DNA from: Oreocharis arfaki
Lineage: Eukaryota > Chordata > Aves > Passeriformes > Paramythiidae
Direction: 5' to 3'
Length of the DNA: 64,000 nt
NCBI GenBank assembly: GCA_013398015.1
Contig: VZRR01012752.1
Coordinates: 1,941,680 to 2,005,679, forward strand
Shown here: one piece after another, positions 1 through 15,300 of the stretch
Numbering within the stretch: position 1 is the stretch's first letter
How the letters are laid out: every line of letters begins with the position of its first letter
Position numbers and translations under genes: made by a program
The notes under the pieces: generated by a model
The model's database searches: none
What the model saw: the letters and a program-made list of their open reading frames with translations, nothing else
Told to the model about the DNA's origin: nothing

Positions 1-3000
1 CTAAACTTCTTCACCAATGCACTTACTAAAAAGGAATCTAAATGTGGACTGTAAAACATCCAGATGGAATCACAGAATGGCAAAAACCCTTGAGAGTGTA
101 CCCACAGAGCAGGGATTTATTAAAATGCATACATGATTTAGTTTTTAAAATTACAGACTTTTGTACTGTAATCCCATGAGCTGTAATGATATTGACAAAA
201 CCGATGCTAGTGCCACGCTACTCTGAAAAGTCCAGACCTATGCTAACCTGTGGATTTTCTGACAATTTTCCTTTAGTGTAATGGGATGCACAAATTCTCA
301 TTCATCAAATGAGAAGGAGACCACTTCATCTATAAAATAAAAACCACTACCACTGTTCAGTTTAATATACCACGGAAGATTTTCAAAACTGATCCAGTTT
401 TTCATTTAATACCTGTGGTAATTTTTTATTTGGCCAGTGCTCCATTGGCTTATATACTATACTTAATATACACATTTGTGTTTCACTGTCATTCTCTTAA
501 AACAGTATTTTTTCAGACATAACTTCTCTCCAAATATCTTCCAAATCTTTCCAAATATTGCTACATAGTGAAATAATTTGCTTATCCAACTTCTATAACA
601 GAACAGATGTAAAATCTACATCAGTCTATTATGCATCAATTGAGAAATTGTTCTAATCAGCATTGACAACACAAAAACAATAACACAAAAATATTCTTTT
701 TATATAAAAGAATTCAACACAAACATTAATTATAAGAAAACAATTCCCTGTTAAATTTTAGTGAAGCAGATTCTTTTCGAACAGTATGACACATATTTAC
801 TAGAATTTAATTTCTAAATTAAATGTATTTCCTCCTCTTCTGAAGCCCTCTTCTAGACTACAGATAAAAAAAACCCAAGTCAGTGATCACATGGCAGTGC
901 AATTGATCAAACTAAAATAGCTCTAATCTTTAAAATGTCTATAAAATGGAATTATTGCTTTTCTGTCAAAATTTACTTCATTTTCAGGTAGACTTGAGTA
1001 AGTTATAAACATTTTATTTCAGCAGAAGCCTGGAAAACATGTACAATTACAGGTTCTAGAAAATCTAAAAATCTTGTTTATCTAGAAAGAACCTCAATGA
1101 AAAGCATTCCAGTTTTTTCCTCCAAAACCAAAACTCCACTGCACAAATCCAAATATTATCCAGAAAGTCATCTGATTTCCCTCTTTATACTAAGATATTA
1201 TTCAAATAAGTGGGTCAGAATTTTCAATAAATTTCTGCCACAGCTGCTGCCAGGGATATTTTATTTCAATGGAAGTAGTAAGAAAAAAATTAATTGATAA
1301 AGACATTTTAAAATTAATTTAAACTGTGACAATTTAAAATATTTTTCAGGTTTTGTCCTGTGGTATTTTCCTGTCATTCCTTTCCTGAAAAAGTTGCCAA
1401 TTTTGTACTTAAATTTTTAGAAAAATTACTAAATGAAAACAAGTGATACCAAAGAAGTTGCCACATATTCAACACATGGAGAAAAGAGATTTTATGCCCA
1501 ACTGATCCCCCACAGACTTCTTATTTAAATGAGGAAACATCTACCTCTCCTTTCTCTTTTTTTTCTTCACCTCCTGTCAAATCTGTGTTAGATGAAATAC
1601 ATTTTGGAAGTATTTCTTCAGTAGTAAATTAATTTCAAAGAACTATACAAGCAGAAATAAAGGCATTCATTTCACTCACCAACACAAGTAAATGTTTATA
1701 ATTTATACCTTCACTACAACAACGGTGCTTTCTCCCCATCTCAAGAACCTTTTCCAAGAGTTTCTAAAGTTGTCAAAAGGGTCATCCTGGAAAAGATACA
1801 TCATAGGTATGACCCCAAATAACAGCCTCTAGAATATCAGGATTTCCAAGAAAAGGCATTATTCAATGTTATATTTTCCTTAGTAATGACGTTTTATTTT
1901 TACTCCTGCAGTTTATCAACTTTTTCCTAGCTTCAGTCTATAACTTATTCATATTTGATGCTCTATTTTATGAGCTTATTCCTTTTTGTTTTCTTCTTTC
2001 TATTACTTCCTTCTAGTTCTTTGTTACATTCTTTCCTATTATTAGGGAGAGAATTATCATCATGGCATGACAAAACTGAAATATGTGCCTGGTGAATGAC
2101 AAAAAAATTGGGGTGAGAAGAGGTTAAGCTGCACAGCAATAAAAGCACTTACTCTATACTGATCCTCCTTACTTCCTTATGTTTCTTCTCTTTAGCAGCA
2201 TTGGGGCAACACTGAGTGAACCAGCGCAGCTACAAATAGGAAGCACAACAAAACCTCACAGAGCTCTTGCAGCCTCCTAAATTTCTGAGGCCATGATGAC
2301 CATTATTGTAAGTAGGTGTGATCTCCTGGGTAGCAAAACTAATTTTTTGTATAAATATAATTGTTTCCTGAGAATTTGATAACAAGGAAAAAATAAAAAT
2401 CTCCCTATCCAGGTTGAACTTTGCTGACCTTTGTTGGCAGCTACCAGATCTCGCTTCTATCCTGAAGCCCTACTGACAAATGGTAATCATTCTGAAACAG
2501 TGTCTCTCAAAACAAAAACCTACCACAGCCATAGATCTCTAGAAATAACTTGTATTTCTTGTGTTTCAGTTTTATTTGCTTGACAGTAACATTGTTATGG
2601 GCTCTCCCTAGACCTGCTTTGACATCACTTTGCCATCTTAATTTGACATATCACAACTGTCTCTGTTGTCTGACAAGTTCTTTCAGCATGAGGGTTCTCT
2701 TTGCAAGAAAATCTCCACAGACAAGAAGTATAAAAAGACTGAATCATAAAATTCCACACACCATCAGACAAAAATATGACATAAGAGAATAGATGTTTAG
2801 CAGATCTCAGGATCTTTTTATGAAGGAGGTGAAATTTAACATAAAGTTGCACTGAACACAGTAAAGATACAGTATCTTAGGTCTTGCAAAAATAAACCCA
2901 GGTATTTAGGGAGTCTGTTAACATCTAAGTAAATCAAGCTAGGTGGTTCATTAGTGTTTATACTACAATTAACATTTTTTCTATCAAAAATGCTCTATAA

Positions 3001-6000
3001 ACAGGCATATTTTTATAATTGAAGTGTAGTAGTTTCTCAAGTTAATTGAGACTATTGTTTTTGTACAATACTCTTATCTGAAGCCTTGAAGGCAAGGAAA
3101 AAAGCAAACCCATATCCAACAGGATGAACTGAAGAAGTGCCTGTAAATGATCAGGACCAGTAAGGGAATTGGGTAAACTTGGTCACTAATTAAAATGTTG
3201 CAGTCTGGGTCATAAGAACAGGTGATAAGTAGAGAGAAAATTAAGGAATATATAACAAAAACCTGCGACCAGCCCTAATGAGATTAATTTTGTAAAGAAC
3301 CTGATCACAGAACTCAGACTACATGGAAAAGGATTATTTTACCATGGCTCATGAGAAATACATCTTTCAGGGCAATAGCTGATACAAAGATGTTATTTAC
3401 ACCCTATAGATTGTCAGAGTTGGGTAATTCTCTGAAAAACACTGCTGGTGTAATAAAGTAGATTGATTCCATTTTAAAGCCTTTAGAGGACAAGGGCTGG
3501 GGCAAATAGCAGCCTAACTGTTTCAAGTCCAAAATCAGGCAGAGTCCCCTGCTGAGTTCTGAATGATGAATTAAGTGGAATAAGAACCAGAGAGCCTCTG
3601 CCTGTGGAGAGCTTCAGTCACAGCATGAACATCCTGTAGATACTGAATACCTTTTTGGCATACCACCTCATTTTTCTTTGGACCTGTAGAGTAGAGGAGA
3701 AAATAATAAGGGGGAAAAAGGTGGCTGTTCCAAAAAAAAAAAATATTGTGCAACTCGGTCCACTGTTGCCATACATCACTGCTGTATACCTGATATGATG
3801 AGTCCACCTACAGGCTGTGTTACAGCAGTGCCTCCACATGTTAAGAACTTTCTCCAGAATCTTTTAAAAATTATTGCCTTGAAATAACTTTAAATAGCTC
3901 TCTTGCTAACTTTTTTTTCTTTTTTTTTTTTCTTGGTAGTAGTTTAGTAGGAAAACTCACTAAAAAAATTTTTTTCCAGTAAAGCTGAAAGTTAAAGCAA
4001 GAAGAAAGACAGAAACTGGATGCTATTACAACAAAGATGGACTATCGAGGAGGGTATCAGGGAGATGGACATCAGGGTATCTTTCTAGAATTCTAGGGCA
4101 AAAAGACCGGTCCTTTCTAGGCCTTTTGGCTCGCAACTGGAATACAGGCTACTAGCTCAAAAAAGAAATTTGTGAGAAAGTGGCTAATACTCTGAAGTGG
4201 GACACAAGTATTACAAACAACCAACTCAATTTTCTTGATCTTTAAAGGCTCCAGTATTTCATGCATTTCCTTACGTGCTTTAAAAGCACAGCAATTGGTA
4301 CTCTTTGGTTCCTAATAATGAAAGTTTTATAACAGCACTTTCAACAGTAATTTAGTAACTTCAAACATCTAGTGGCTTCTACATTTTCAAGGATAACTTT
4401 CAGAGCTTCTTTCCAGCAAACCTGACTACTTCATACTGTTATCAGCTTTTGCTTCCCTGAAGGCATGTATTTATTATTAATTTTTTACATTGCATTCTTC
4501 TAACTAAACTTTACAATTAGTTTCACAATTTCAGTAATTGTTTTTCTCCATTGTCAAAGCAACAGAAGAGCCCAATTTTCTGTCTAATGGGAAGTCCTCA
4601 TATTTTGGATTGTAAAGACATCTTGATTATTAATCAATGTAATAATGATAATATAATCAACGACATGTGATCTGAGTGCTAACAACAATTTCTACCCTTA
4701 AGTTACACTGGGACCACACAAGTCAGAGACAGAGGAGAGGGCATGAGCAGTTAACCTCTGTTCCATAGTCCAATACATCTTAGTAAGTGTCCAACTCATT
4801 AGACAGGGATAGAGTGGCTCATATGTGTAATTAATTATTGGCAGGTTTATTTTCAAAAAGGTGCCAGACGCTATGCATTTCCTAGTTGCTATCTGGATCT
4901 CTGATCTATAATGTTTCCTGCCATGTTAAACATCTGTTCAGAACACACTTTTGCACACAGGAACTTCAGTAAATCAAGAGTTAAATCAAAATCAAATGAA
5001 TGTGTATCCTCTTTCTGGTGTTCATAATGATATCCCTTTAAAGATGTCATAAAGGAAAATTATGTGCAAGAAAAACGCTCTGTAACTTGTGTTGGGGTCA
5101 TTATACTTTGAAGATTTCAATGTGGATAAAGAATAGAGACTTCTTTTGTGGCACCTGTTCTTCAGTTCTCTGAATTGGCATTTGTCTTGTCACTAGTAGC
5201 ATACTCTAAAAAACTTTGGAAGTTGCAAAGCTTCAAACCTTGACTCTCTGGAGTATTTGTAAATAAATAGGCAAATCTGAATATACATTTAACCTTTCAG
5301 CATTTCTTTGCTCCTACCATACAGGCTTCTGGGAAACTGGTGTTGTTTTCTGTCTCCATGTGTTCCTGACTCATTGATGTTTTTAGTAAAATCCATGATC
5401 AGTCCCAAACTGTGTGCAGGAACATGAGTACACTGTGGAGCCTTTCAGTAAGATACTATGAGCTAATCACACCATAAATAGAGAAATGCTTAAAATAATT
5501 TTCTGACATGTCTATAAATAGCAGTTTGTAATTCATTAACTTTATTTTTTTCCTGCTTATGAATGGATTACAGCATGTGCAGGCAGGTTTTCAATCAGCA
5601 GCAGTATTTTAAATTATATCTATTGGAGGATTTCATGCCCTGTTTCAAAATGACTTATGTTTTCTTCGTGGTAAAAACCTAATCTTGCAAATTGCTTGTA
5701 GAAATCCTTACATTAAAAAAGGAAAACACAAACTTTAACTTACTGAAGAAAAGATCTGTACATCATTATTATTGCACCCTCATTATCTAAACAGGGGTTA
5801 ATTTCAGACAGGAGTGCAATTTTTTTGGGATCTTTTTGCAAGTCTTTATAGTGAAGATAAAAACGAATCTATGAATAGGAATCCTACTACCACAAATTCA
5901 GGAAAACTGTCTTACAGAGGACTGGGTCAGGAAATTCACTGGATTTAACTGCACTGTGACAAACATGCAGCATCACCTCTTCCTAGACAGAGAAGAAGGT

Positions 6001-9000
6001 ACACTTAGACACCTAGGGCACGTGGAAGGAAGGAGTGGGATGTGGCACGGCAGAGAAGTGCATTTTGAACTTCACCTTGAAAATCAATTCGGAGTTCCTG
6101 ATCCAGTAAAAACCAAATAATCCACAAGATTCCTTATCCTTGCTGAACAGAATGATCATGTCCAGTGAGACACCTATTGCAAATGACACTGGCCTGACCT
6201 CTCCACAGAAAGTTTTAACATTCACCTTGATTTCTAACAGGAATTCTCTGATATCTAATAGGGCTGAGTCCTACTGCTCCCTCAGTCCTTCTTTATCAAT
6301 TGCCTTCCTGCTCCTTATGCTCCAACACCTACGGTGTTGTACTGATACCATATATTACGCTGTATATTACAAATGAATCAGGGCGACTATTTTGAGTTAC
6401 TATTCAGTTCCCCATTCCTTTACTGAACGATGGTGTATCACCATGTGAACAAATGGAGTCATGACAATATTGAAACAAATTAAGGTTAATGCAGACTATC
6501 ATTCCTTGCACTATGTGGTACAGAGAAAATGGTGATTCACATGCTCAAAAGTCAAAAAGAAACTCCAAAAGCATCCCGCAAATACATGACATTTTTCCTC
6601 TCGAGAAGCTGGATTGAAGACTGTATTTAGAAAGAATTTTTAAAATAGTCATAATGACCACAGGTAACATCGATTGCAATAATGAAGGCAAGCCCTGTAA
6701 AGTTTTCCAATTATATTTACCCTCATTAGGAACTCTGCTGGTGGAAAGGCTAAGGCATCCTGTAATATTTAACTTCTTTTTATCTCTTCTTTTTGATACA
6801 TCGACCACATCAAGCTCCTTACATTATACTTCATGGCATTTATCTCCCATCCATCAATCACTCTTGTGCCCTGCTCTCTTGATACCTCTGCAGTGTGTGC
6901 ATCTTTCTTGAAGTTCAGACCATAGAACCAGACAGTAGGAATTTTACCAAATTTGTGCACAGAAATGAAATCACCTCCTCATCTGTTCTTCCAAGGCACT
7001 GGAAAAGTCTTTGTTGCCTCAGCACTGAGCTAAGGGAGCCAAGCATCCCAATTATTCTGGCAATCCCTCCATTCTTTGTGTGGCTTTGTCCCTCATCTCC
7101 TACCCTCTAAGAACACTTCTAAGTCTATGGTCCTTGCTCCTAGAAGTTGCACTCAGCATCTGGATATGTTGAAATCTGGCTTTTTCTTGAGTTTTGGTTA
7201 GTCCAGAAAATGATTCAGCATATCTCTCCAATGCAATGCCTTTGCTTCTCATTTTGTATATCTTCACCTAAGTGCTTAGTTTTGCCAGGAACATTTCAAT
7301 ACTAAAAGAGACTGATAATAAAAATAGGAAAATAGGATGAAAAATAGGATTATAGAAATTTCATCACCATGAATAGCTTAAGGTTTTATTTACATGCTGT
7401 TAATTCGACTTAATACAAATTTTAAAATCATAAAATTATTTATTTGTTCCTTTCCACTCTTACTTGATAGTATTTATTAATTTATTTATTTTCAAGATGT
7501 CAGCTACATGCTGTCCTACAGACTAGCAGGTCATTTACTTTAATTTTAATCAGTTGAAAGAAAGCATGCCTGGACACACAAAAATATTCTGGATGAGGCA
7601 GAGTGAGATAAAAGAATGGGAGAATAATATGTACAGGGAAAAAAAGTTCTGCAAGAACAGGCATTTTTCCACTTTATAGCATCTATGCTCCTGAACACAG
7701 AAATACAAAGGTTCTGAAAAGTTTTTAAGAGAAACACAAGCGGCATGTTAAGCTCTGAAAGAGTAAACTTTCCCTGGAAAGTATAAGGGATTTCTGCATT
7801 GCTATGATATTTTAAGGAAAATGATCGTCCTGCTTTTCCTATTACAAAATTTCGGACTCTTCAGGGAAATCAGAAACTAATTGTGCCAGTATTGGTAGAT
7901 GCCACAGTGATGCCATACTTCAGGTGTTGGGGAGCTTTTAAAGTAGCGACATTTAGCACCCAAGTTCTATCTGTGGTTTCCAAAGAAATGTTTTGGGCAA
8001 CTTTTCAATTGTTTCAAGACGTCTCCTGTCAAACACGATACAAAGCTAGTCCATCACCACCTCTACTGAATATTTTCATAGGGCCATGTGGTGAGTTAAT
8101 GAGGAGAAACAGATTCTGCTCCTATCAGCACAAAAACATTCTCTCTGTCATCTGACTTGAATTGTGCCTGTATCAGAAACATATCACACAAACACCAAAG
8201 AATTAATCAGAGATCCTTTGGAGAAGGGCTATCTGGAGAAGGGCTTGGAGAAGGGCTACCTTCTACCCAGTTAATGATATAGCAAAGTAAAAGCATTGGT
8301 GAAGTTTCTTTGGTACCTAACTCAAGAGAAGGGAAAGCATTCTATGTGACTGTGTTGCAATTGTGGGCCTATTCTTACAGTTCCAGACACTCCAAGAATA
8401 GCTGTAATGGAAATACTTTTACCCATCTGTGCTTGACAAAAAGAGGATATAGCTTTTCTTTCAGCTACATATCAGATTACACTTGCCAGTAACATTTTCA
8501 CCTAAAAGCTAGAATGTTGTAATGCACTTTACGTGGAGGGAATTTGCAGACCATATGGAAACTAGTTAGTGAAAACATATCTGTGCAAGTGTTAAATGGA
8601 ACTCCACAATGAGCTCTGCTAAGCTCAAATATGTGACCTACACATATTGCATGTTTGTTTCCAATTAGATCCTGTACAGACGATTTTAACCTTTGCAACT
8701 TCTGTTCTCTGAGGACGAACCTCAGTTGACAAACCACAGCAGTGTTGGGCTGGTTCTGGTATACTCTGCTTGAAGCTGTTTGCATTCAAATGCAAATAAG
8801 TCCTTTTTAACCCATCACTGAGGATATTTTCCACTTATAAAATATTCTGAGAAGTTGATGAAACATTTGAAATTCAGTTGAGTGCAAGATACCTTTGAAG
8901 AAAGAACTGGTTTTGTAAAAAGCAGTAAGTAACTATTTCAGTAATTAGTAATTCAGTAATTTTAGTGGATTAAATAGATGGAGAGTTTTACCAATGAATA

Positions 9001-12000
9001 TATTCTGCAATACCAGATTACTACTTAACAGGGTTCCTCTGTTACCAGTCACATTTGGGAATTTACCAGAACAAACAAGAAAAATGAACAATTTCAAGTA
9101 TTAGTGGCCTAAGTTTTTGGTCTAGACTGACCAGGTCATTGCAGCCTGTTCATTTCAACTCTAATCAAAAAGTTAAGAAGCCATTAAGTTATTAAGTATA
9201 ATTTACTAAAACAATAAATCAGCCAGTCTTCCATGGGACAGAATGATGATAAAATTTGATGTAAAAAGATACAACTGCAAGATTTTTCACCAAAGGTTTG
9301 AGGCAGCTGACCTACTACAAAAAGGTGAAATCATAACTAAGTTGTATAGACATTTCCAAAAACATATTGACAACACCTACCTGAAAGCATCAGATATTCT
9401 TGAAAGTTTGCATAATTAACCTGTTTTAAAAGTATTAAAATTAATTCTGTTTTCTGCTCCCTTTTATTTTGTGCTCTTCAGTATTTGCAGTCAGCCTGCA
9501 AAACTGTGTACATTCTTACCAAATCTGAAAATTATTTAGCTTTTCTTACACACACACATGCACAAGAACACTAGAAAGAGCTTCTGGAAAAAGCACATGC
9601 CATCAAGCATGTCTGACAGTATCCAGATTTTAGCAAAATCTGATGGGGGAAAAACTTCATACCATAAGGAGGATTTCAAAAACAGCAAAGAAGGAAAGGT
9701 ATTATTATGTTAAGCTTGAAAGTACATTCTTCATAGAATGCAACAGATATTTTTACGGTGATCAATTTTGAAAAAAAGACAAGTGCCTTAGGTCTTAATT
9801 ATATAAAGTTTATTTCCTCCTTTTTGATTCTTATAACTAAAACCTGTACATATAAAGTAACAAATTAAATTATTGCATATAAAACTGTCAAGTTAATTAC
9901 TGCTTGCCAGTAAAAAAAAAAAAAATCAAATGTCAATTATCAAAGCCCCACAAGAATTTTGTGCAGTCTCATATCTTGAATTTCGGCACTAAAACCCTCT
10001 GTTACGCAGAGTCATTACCTGGAGAGCAGTTTTGAGTACTTCAAGACTACCACTGGCTTTTAGTAAGCAATGAGATGAAATTTCTCAAAGTAAATCAGGT
10101 ATCAGACTAGGAGAGAATTTGAAATTCTCTTTCAAAGTCAACTTAACTAGGCAAGAATTCAGTTTAGTTGAGAACAAGTGTTTCATAAAGAAGCAATGAA
10201 GAAAGAAAAGATCAGAAGTACACAATGAGTACAAAAGCAACTTTGAATCCTGTGTTAAGAACAAAAAAAGCCCACGTATTTCAGAGGTAGCAAAGAGAAA
10301 TTCAAGTCTTGCACTGTAAAAATCTATGGTGTGCTTGGATTTTTTACTTCACAGATTGCTATTTCAATACCTTGGGAAGAAAGGACTGCTTTTTAGAAAT
10401 CAGGAATGAGAAGGTTCGACATAAAAGTAAAGAAAAATTATGGGAAGGACATTACTTGTTTTGGAACTCAGTGGTTTGTGAACAACGTTTTCTGACTCTG
10501 AATTGGATGGCTAAGTCATAGATGGGACAAAATCTGGAAGGACACTCCAAACAGTTATCAGAAACATGCTACAGCAAACAAATCGTGTTTCTCTCAAGAT
10601 AAGCAGTGAGTTAAAATACTGCCATATAGTTGTGAGGTTCCTGCGACCTCTAGCTTTTCAGTCTTTGTCATATCCTGGGAAGCTTTTCAAACTTTGCAAT
10701 ATCCTACTACTGGTTGTAGCCTTGGTCATGTTATGGATCTGACCAAAACCAAAATCAGAACAACATCAATGAAGAACCTTTTTAATCAGGTAAAACCAAG
10801 AAAATTTTAGTAATATTTAATAAAAACTATAGTGCAATTAATCAATTGCCAAATGGAAAAGGATAATGCTGCTACAAGTTTTGCAACCAACTTCACTGAA
10901 ACAAGACATTTAAGAATGTAACTCATGGATTATCTTACCGCTACCTCAATGTGAATCTCAGACCATTAACTTTAGGTGTCATTAAGTGAGAAGTGCAACT
11001 TACTCACAGCTATAAAATTAACAATATAAATACCTGAAGCTTCTGAGTATTACTAAGCTACTATACCATACCTTGGTATTATTGAACAACAATATTATTA
11101 ATCAATAGGAAGACAAAAGAAGAAAAGGTTCTAGAGAATTTCAGTTACAAGATGTAAATATTTCTAGTAACAAGAGCCAACACTGTGAGATGTCATCATG
11201 GAATTACCACAGAAAAACTATACACTAATATTTAGGTAAAACACATGTATAATACAAGGAGTTTTGGAATTTGAGCACAAAGCTGTATTTTTTCTGTGTA
11301 GATCTTCACATATTATAAGCCTTTCCAGAAAGAGACTTTTTCCTCTCAATAAACAACAATACTGTGTAAGAACAACCCTGGAAGGAAAAAGTTTGCTTGG
11401 CTGAATATATTCCTCTGAATACATGACCTGGGAGCAGCGCGTGCTCATGCAAATTCCTTCTTCGCTATTTTAGCTGCATTAGTACTGATTCACTACTTCA
11501 TGAGCTTGCCATATTTGCACTTCCTGCATAATTTCTGCATTAACTTCCTGCCTCATTTATGAGGCAAATTTTCTAACTATGATGTACTAAAGACAGCACA
11601 TAAACCCCATAAAAATCCTTGAAAGTGGATACTGTTCTTTGGAATTTATCCCTTTTTATTCCCCCTCTAGGGACAGCTCCTTATGTGCCTGTGTGAATCC
11701 AACTGACCAGCCTGAGGAAACAAAAACTCTACCAAATACAGGTACAGGCAACAATAATGTTGGAACATGGCCTTCTTTTTACTTTCTTCTGTGGGAATAG
11801 ATTACACTTTTTAATTGTATTTTCACTGGTTTCTCAAAGTCAGGCTGAAAGACTGAATTATTCTGAGGACAGGAGAGCAAACTATAGAGAGAATTTTGCA
11901 TTCTAAGGTCACAGAATATTTATAAAAGGAGATATATGTATATATTTAAGGATATAACTTTACACAGCATTTCAGGGGGAAAAAAAAGGGTACAAAAGCT

Positions 12001-12175
12001 ACCACTTTTAATTTCTTTAAATGAAAATAAATGCAAGGAAGTGAAATCAAAATGTATCAACAACTAATTAATTTATTTATCAATTAGAGTTATATAAAGT
12101 CTAGTGAAAATAAAAAAATGTTCATATGAAATGAATAATAGCAAAAATAGCATAATCTTGTAACAGAAACAGTAC
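1..12175 (-). other. NBEA intron (3' side of window), no coding sequence seen
   Basis: About 12.2 kb of AT-rich intron. I searched for the next expected NBEA exon and did not find it. The reading frames present are short, open by chance, and lack family resemblance. I see scattered A/T runs (for example 3911-3932 and 9911-9925) and a small triple repeat at 8220-8257. No clear transposon or RNA gene was recognised. Confidence 0.8.
8220..8257. repeat. three copies of an 11-base unit (GGAGAAGGGCT)
   Basis: GGAGAAGGGCT occurs at 8220-8230, 8235-8245 and 8247-8257, separated by 4 and 1 bases. It looks like a small local duplication in intron. Confidence 0.8.
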
Positions 12176-12303
12176 CTTCAATCAACAGCTCTTGTCCATG
12201 GCTGCCCAATAATGTTCGGGATAGGAAAGGGGCAAAATCAACAAAAATTTCTCTCAGAAGAGGGGCCACTTTTTCTAAAGCTCTTTCGAGCTTTGCAGTG
12301 ATA
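12176..12303 (-). CDS. NBEA: NBEA exon 16 of window: start of DUF1088-like region (128 bases)
   Basis: After a T12 tract and the acceptor TTCACAG it reads SITAKLERALEKVAPLLREI, then FVDFAPFLSRTLLGSHGQEL and LIE plus one base at GTACTG. It is nearly invariant in the family and opens the conserved block (DUF1088 in my recollection) that precedes the PH-BEACH and BEACH domains. The exon expected next (starting with a split Gly codon, then LVCMKSS) is not seen in 1-12175 and should lie beyond the window. Confidence 0.96.
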
Positions 12304-15300
12304 CTGTGAAAAAAAAAAAAGAGACCATGATTGTAAGAACACTTCACAATAGAAGTTAAATTATGTCAAATCACACCTGTTTTTAGAAGTTTCTGTAAGC
12401 TTCTTTAGAAAAGAGGATGATCATAATTTGATTAAACTTTACAGTTTTTAAATGGCTTTAAGTAAATGGAAATGTCATGTCAGAGTCAGCAGTGTGTAAG
12501 CCTCATAAATTCTATAGTATTTGCAGAGTACTCCAGAACAAGTAAAATTTTTATTATCCTTTTCAAACATGGTATCAGGTTCAAGTGTAGGTCTATTTCA
12601 CCACCTCAGCTTAAATCTGATTTTACATACATTTGAAATCTTGAAAAGAGAATCTTTTTACTCACTGAAACAACCACAAGCAACTTGCTTGTTTATACAA
12701 GCTTTCAAATAACAACATTTAATATTGCAAGACAGCATATGAGAAAGTGCTCCGACACAGACATCAAGAGAACCAATATTCTTTTATTCAACTTCGAGAG
12801 AACATGATCCCAGGTAAATCACTTTGCCTTTGCATTTAGACTTCTCTGACTGCTGAGGTTGTTTGAAGCATGGCATGATCCTTAATTTTTTTCTTGTACA
12901 ATGAGAAGAGGTGTTGTGACTTCTATTTGCTTCTTAAATACCAGAAATAACATTCCTTTATCTGGGGATACAAACTAGTGATAGTCTGAGAATATCAGCA
13001 GTGTGCTAAGGCCTGTACTCTTAATGTTCCTTCTTCCCTTTCAAAACTTGACAGGGTGTAACACCTTTCCCCACTAGAACTCTTAGGCCAAGATTAAAAA
13101 CCTGCTGGGCTATCTTACAGTAGTAAACTATTACTTTAAAATGGAAATGAACTTATATACGTATTCTGGTCTACCAAGAATTTTTGCTGTTCTTTTTCAG
13201 ATTGCTGATGGCTGAAGGGGTTTTCATAGTGCTTGCATTATGGCACCAATATATTACTGGCATTCAAAAATGCAATTATAGGAAGAAGTTACATTTATTG
13301 ACAGAATCTAAGAGAATGAACTCTGGAATTTAAATTTTATACTTTATCCACTATCTATAAACAATAAATAAAAGTGGATGTTTTAAGTCAGATCACTTGA
13401 AGATCCATATGTTTAAAAAGAAAGCTGAAGTTTTAAAAACATTGGAAGCTTTCCTCCATTAGCATGAAGTTATTTTACTGAACTTTTATATTGTATTTTC
13501 TTTCAGTGTGCTGTCATCCCATTTAGAATTCAGATAATGATTTTCTAGTACTCTAAAGGACAGATTCATATCAGCAGCCTTTTAAGGCTGTTTTAAAAAG
13601 ACTATTTGAAGTGAACTTCACTGTAGTAAAGCCTCTATTGACTGTAGTTGAAATGCAGGTGACTAGCTCAGAGTTTTTAATTTTCAACATTAATCTAACA
13701 CAAGCTTTTGCTGATAAGAGATAAAAAAACTCCTTGATTAATCTAGACTTATTTAAATCATGTTTTAAAATATACTTCTGCTGTAAATAGTTTTATAAAA
13801 TCCCTAATTTCAAAATTAACTGAAAATTTCATGTAAAATTGAAACAAAAATTCAAGTTCAAATGTTTTTTAATTAAGATCAATTTTTACTTAAGAATCAA
13901 GAAACGTCGGAGGTACAGGTACGCTATCAATCAACACCTTGGATGAGCTACTAATAAGCAACTTCTTATCAAATGGAAAGCTGATGGATCTTGTTTACTA
14001 TGGACATATTAATGGGCAATTTGGACTAATTTACTTTAGTACGTATATCCTTTGCACCCAAAAAGTATATACACCGTAGCATAGGTGTAACTACAGTAAT
14101 GCACATTAAATGAGCTAATTTTTTTCACACTATTTTAAGAAGAGAAAACATAATTAATTTTAAAAGATAGAAGTTGTGTACCTCATGTTTTCAGCTGAAT
14201 CCTCTGGCATTGGAGCAACAGTTTGGACAGCCGGCAGATTTTTGCTGGTAGCACCATTCACAAAGCTGGATGATGAAGAGGAAGAAGAAGATCCTGAGTC
14301 TACTGCACCTGTCCCCCAAAAAACACAAAACTTAATTCAGTCTTAAGAAAAAAAACTTTTAAAATAGTCCTCGTATTATTAATCTACTTCTAAGTATGGA
14401 AATTACATTAATTATTCTAACATAGTGAAAACCTTTCCATTGGATTATCATAAAAATTAATACCTTAACTTTGCTGGTTTAAAAACAATAAGATTGAAAT
14501 ATATTGAAAATCAAAATAAATCCTTAGCTCATTTCCATTATTCCCAAATTATATTCCAAAATTGAAAATAATTTTGCATCATCCTATAAACCAAGATCTT
14601 TCTAAAATAAATGTATGCTTCAGCTTGAGTGGAGAATAGAATTTGAAATATTCCTTTAAAAATATTTATATATGCATACTTGGCTGCCCAGTTGCAACTA
14701 CAGGCAGAAAATAAGAAAGAAATTAAAAAATGACAGGGAAGATAGAAAACGTATATCACTTCAGGAAGTAATGGGGGAAATTAGTGTCTGGGGAGTATTA
14801 AGACTCTAATTACAATTTTTCTGTTTCCTTCCTTGAGTCAAGGAGAATTGTAGGATCTTAAAAGTAAGAAGGGCAGTGGGGGGATCATTTCAATAGGTTG
14901 TGAAGAGCTGCCCAGAAAAAAAGACGCACACAGAGCATACATTTATACTTTAAGTGATCTGGGTCAGAGCTAAGGGCTAAACTTAGACTCTAAATGCCAA
15001 TCTATCATGTTTGCTGAAATGGTACTGTGCGTTCAGCCTCTCTGAAGCAAACCAGCAAAGGCTCAGAGAGGCCATGAACAGTGAGAGTGCTGTGATAAAA
15101 GCTGTCCCTGTTCTGCACAGTCCATCACTGCAAGAGAGGTAGCTACAAACAGTCTTGTAGTTGGAGTTCAAAGCCTGAGGGACTGCAGTGCTACCAGGGA
15201 AGAGGCTGACAGGCAACAAGATTTATCCAAGTTAGATTTGAGGGCTGAATAACCCCAGTTAAGAGATCAATTACATTATTCTGGCCATTTTTAAAAATTG

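Noticed and set aside
1710..1760. A short minus-strand stretch decoding as ESTVVVVK before a GT, resembling the expected next NBEA exon
   Set aside because: It does not match the expected LVCMKSSTSVVELVM beyond a few residues, and the upstream phase and length do not fit.
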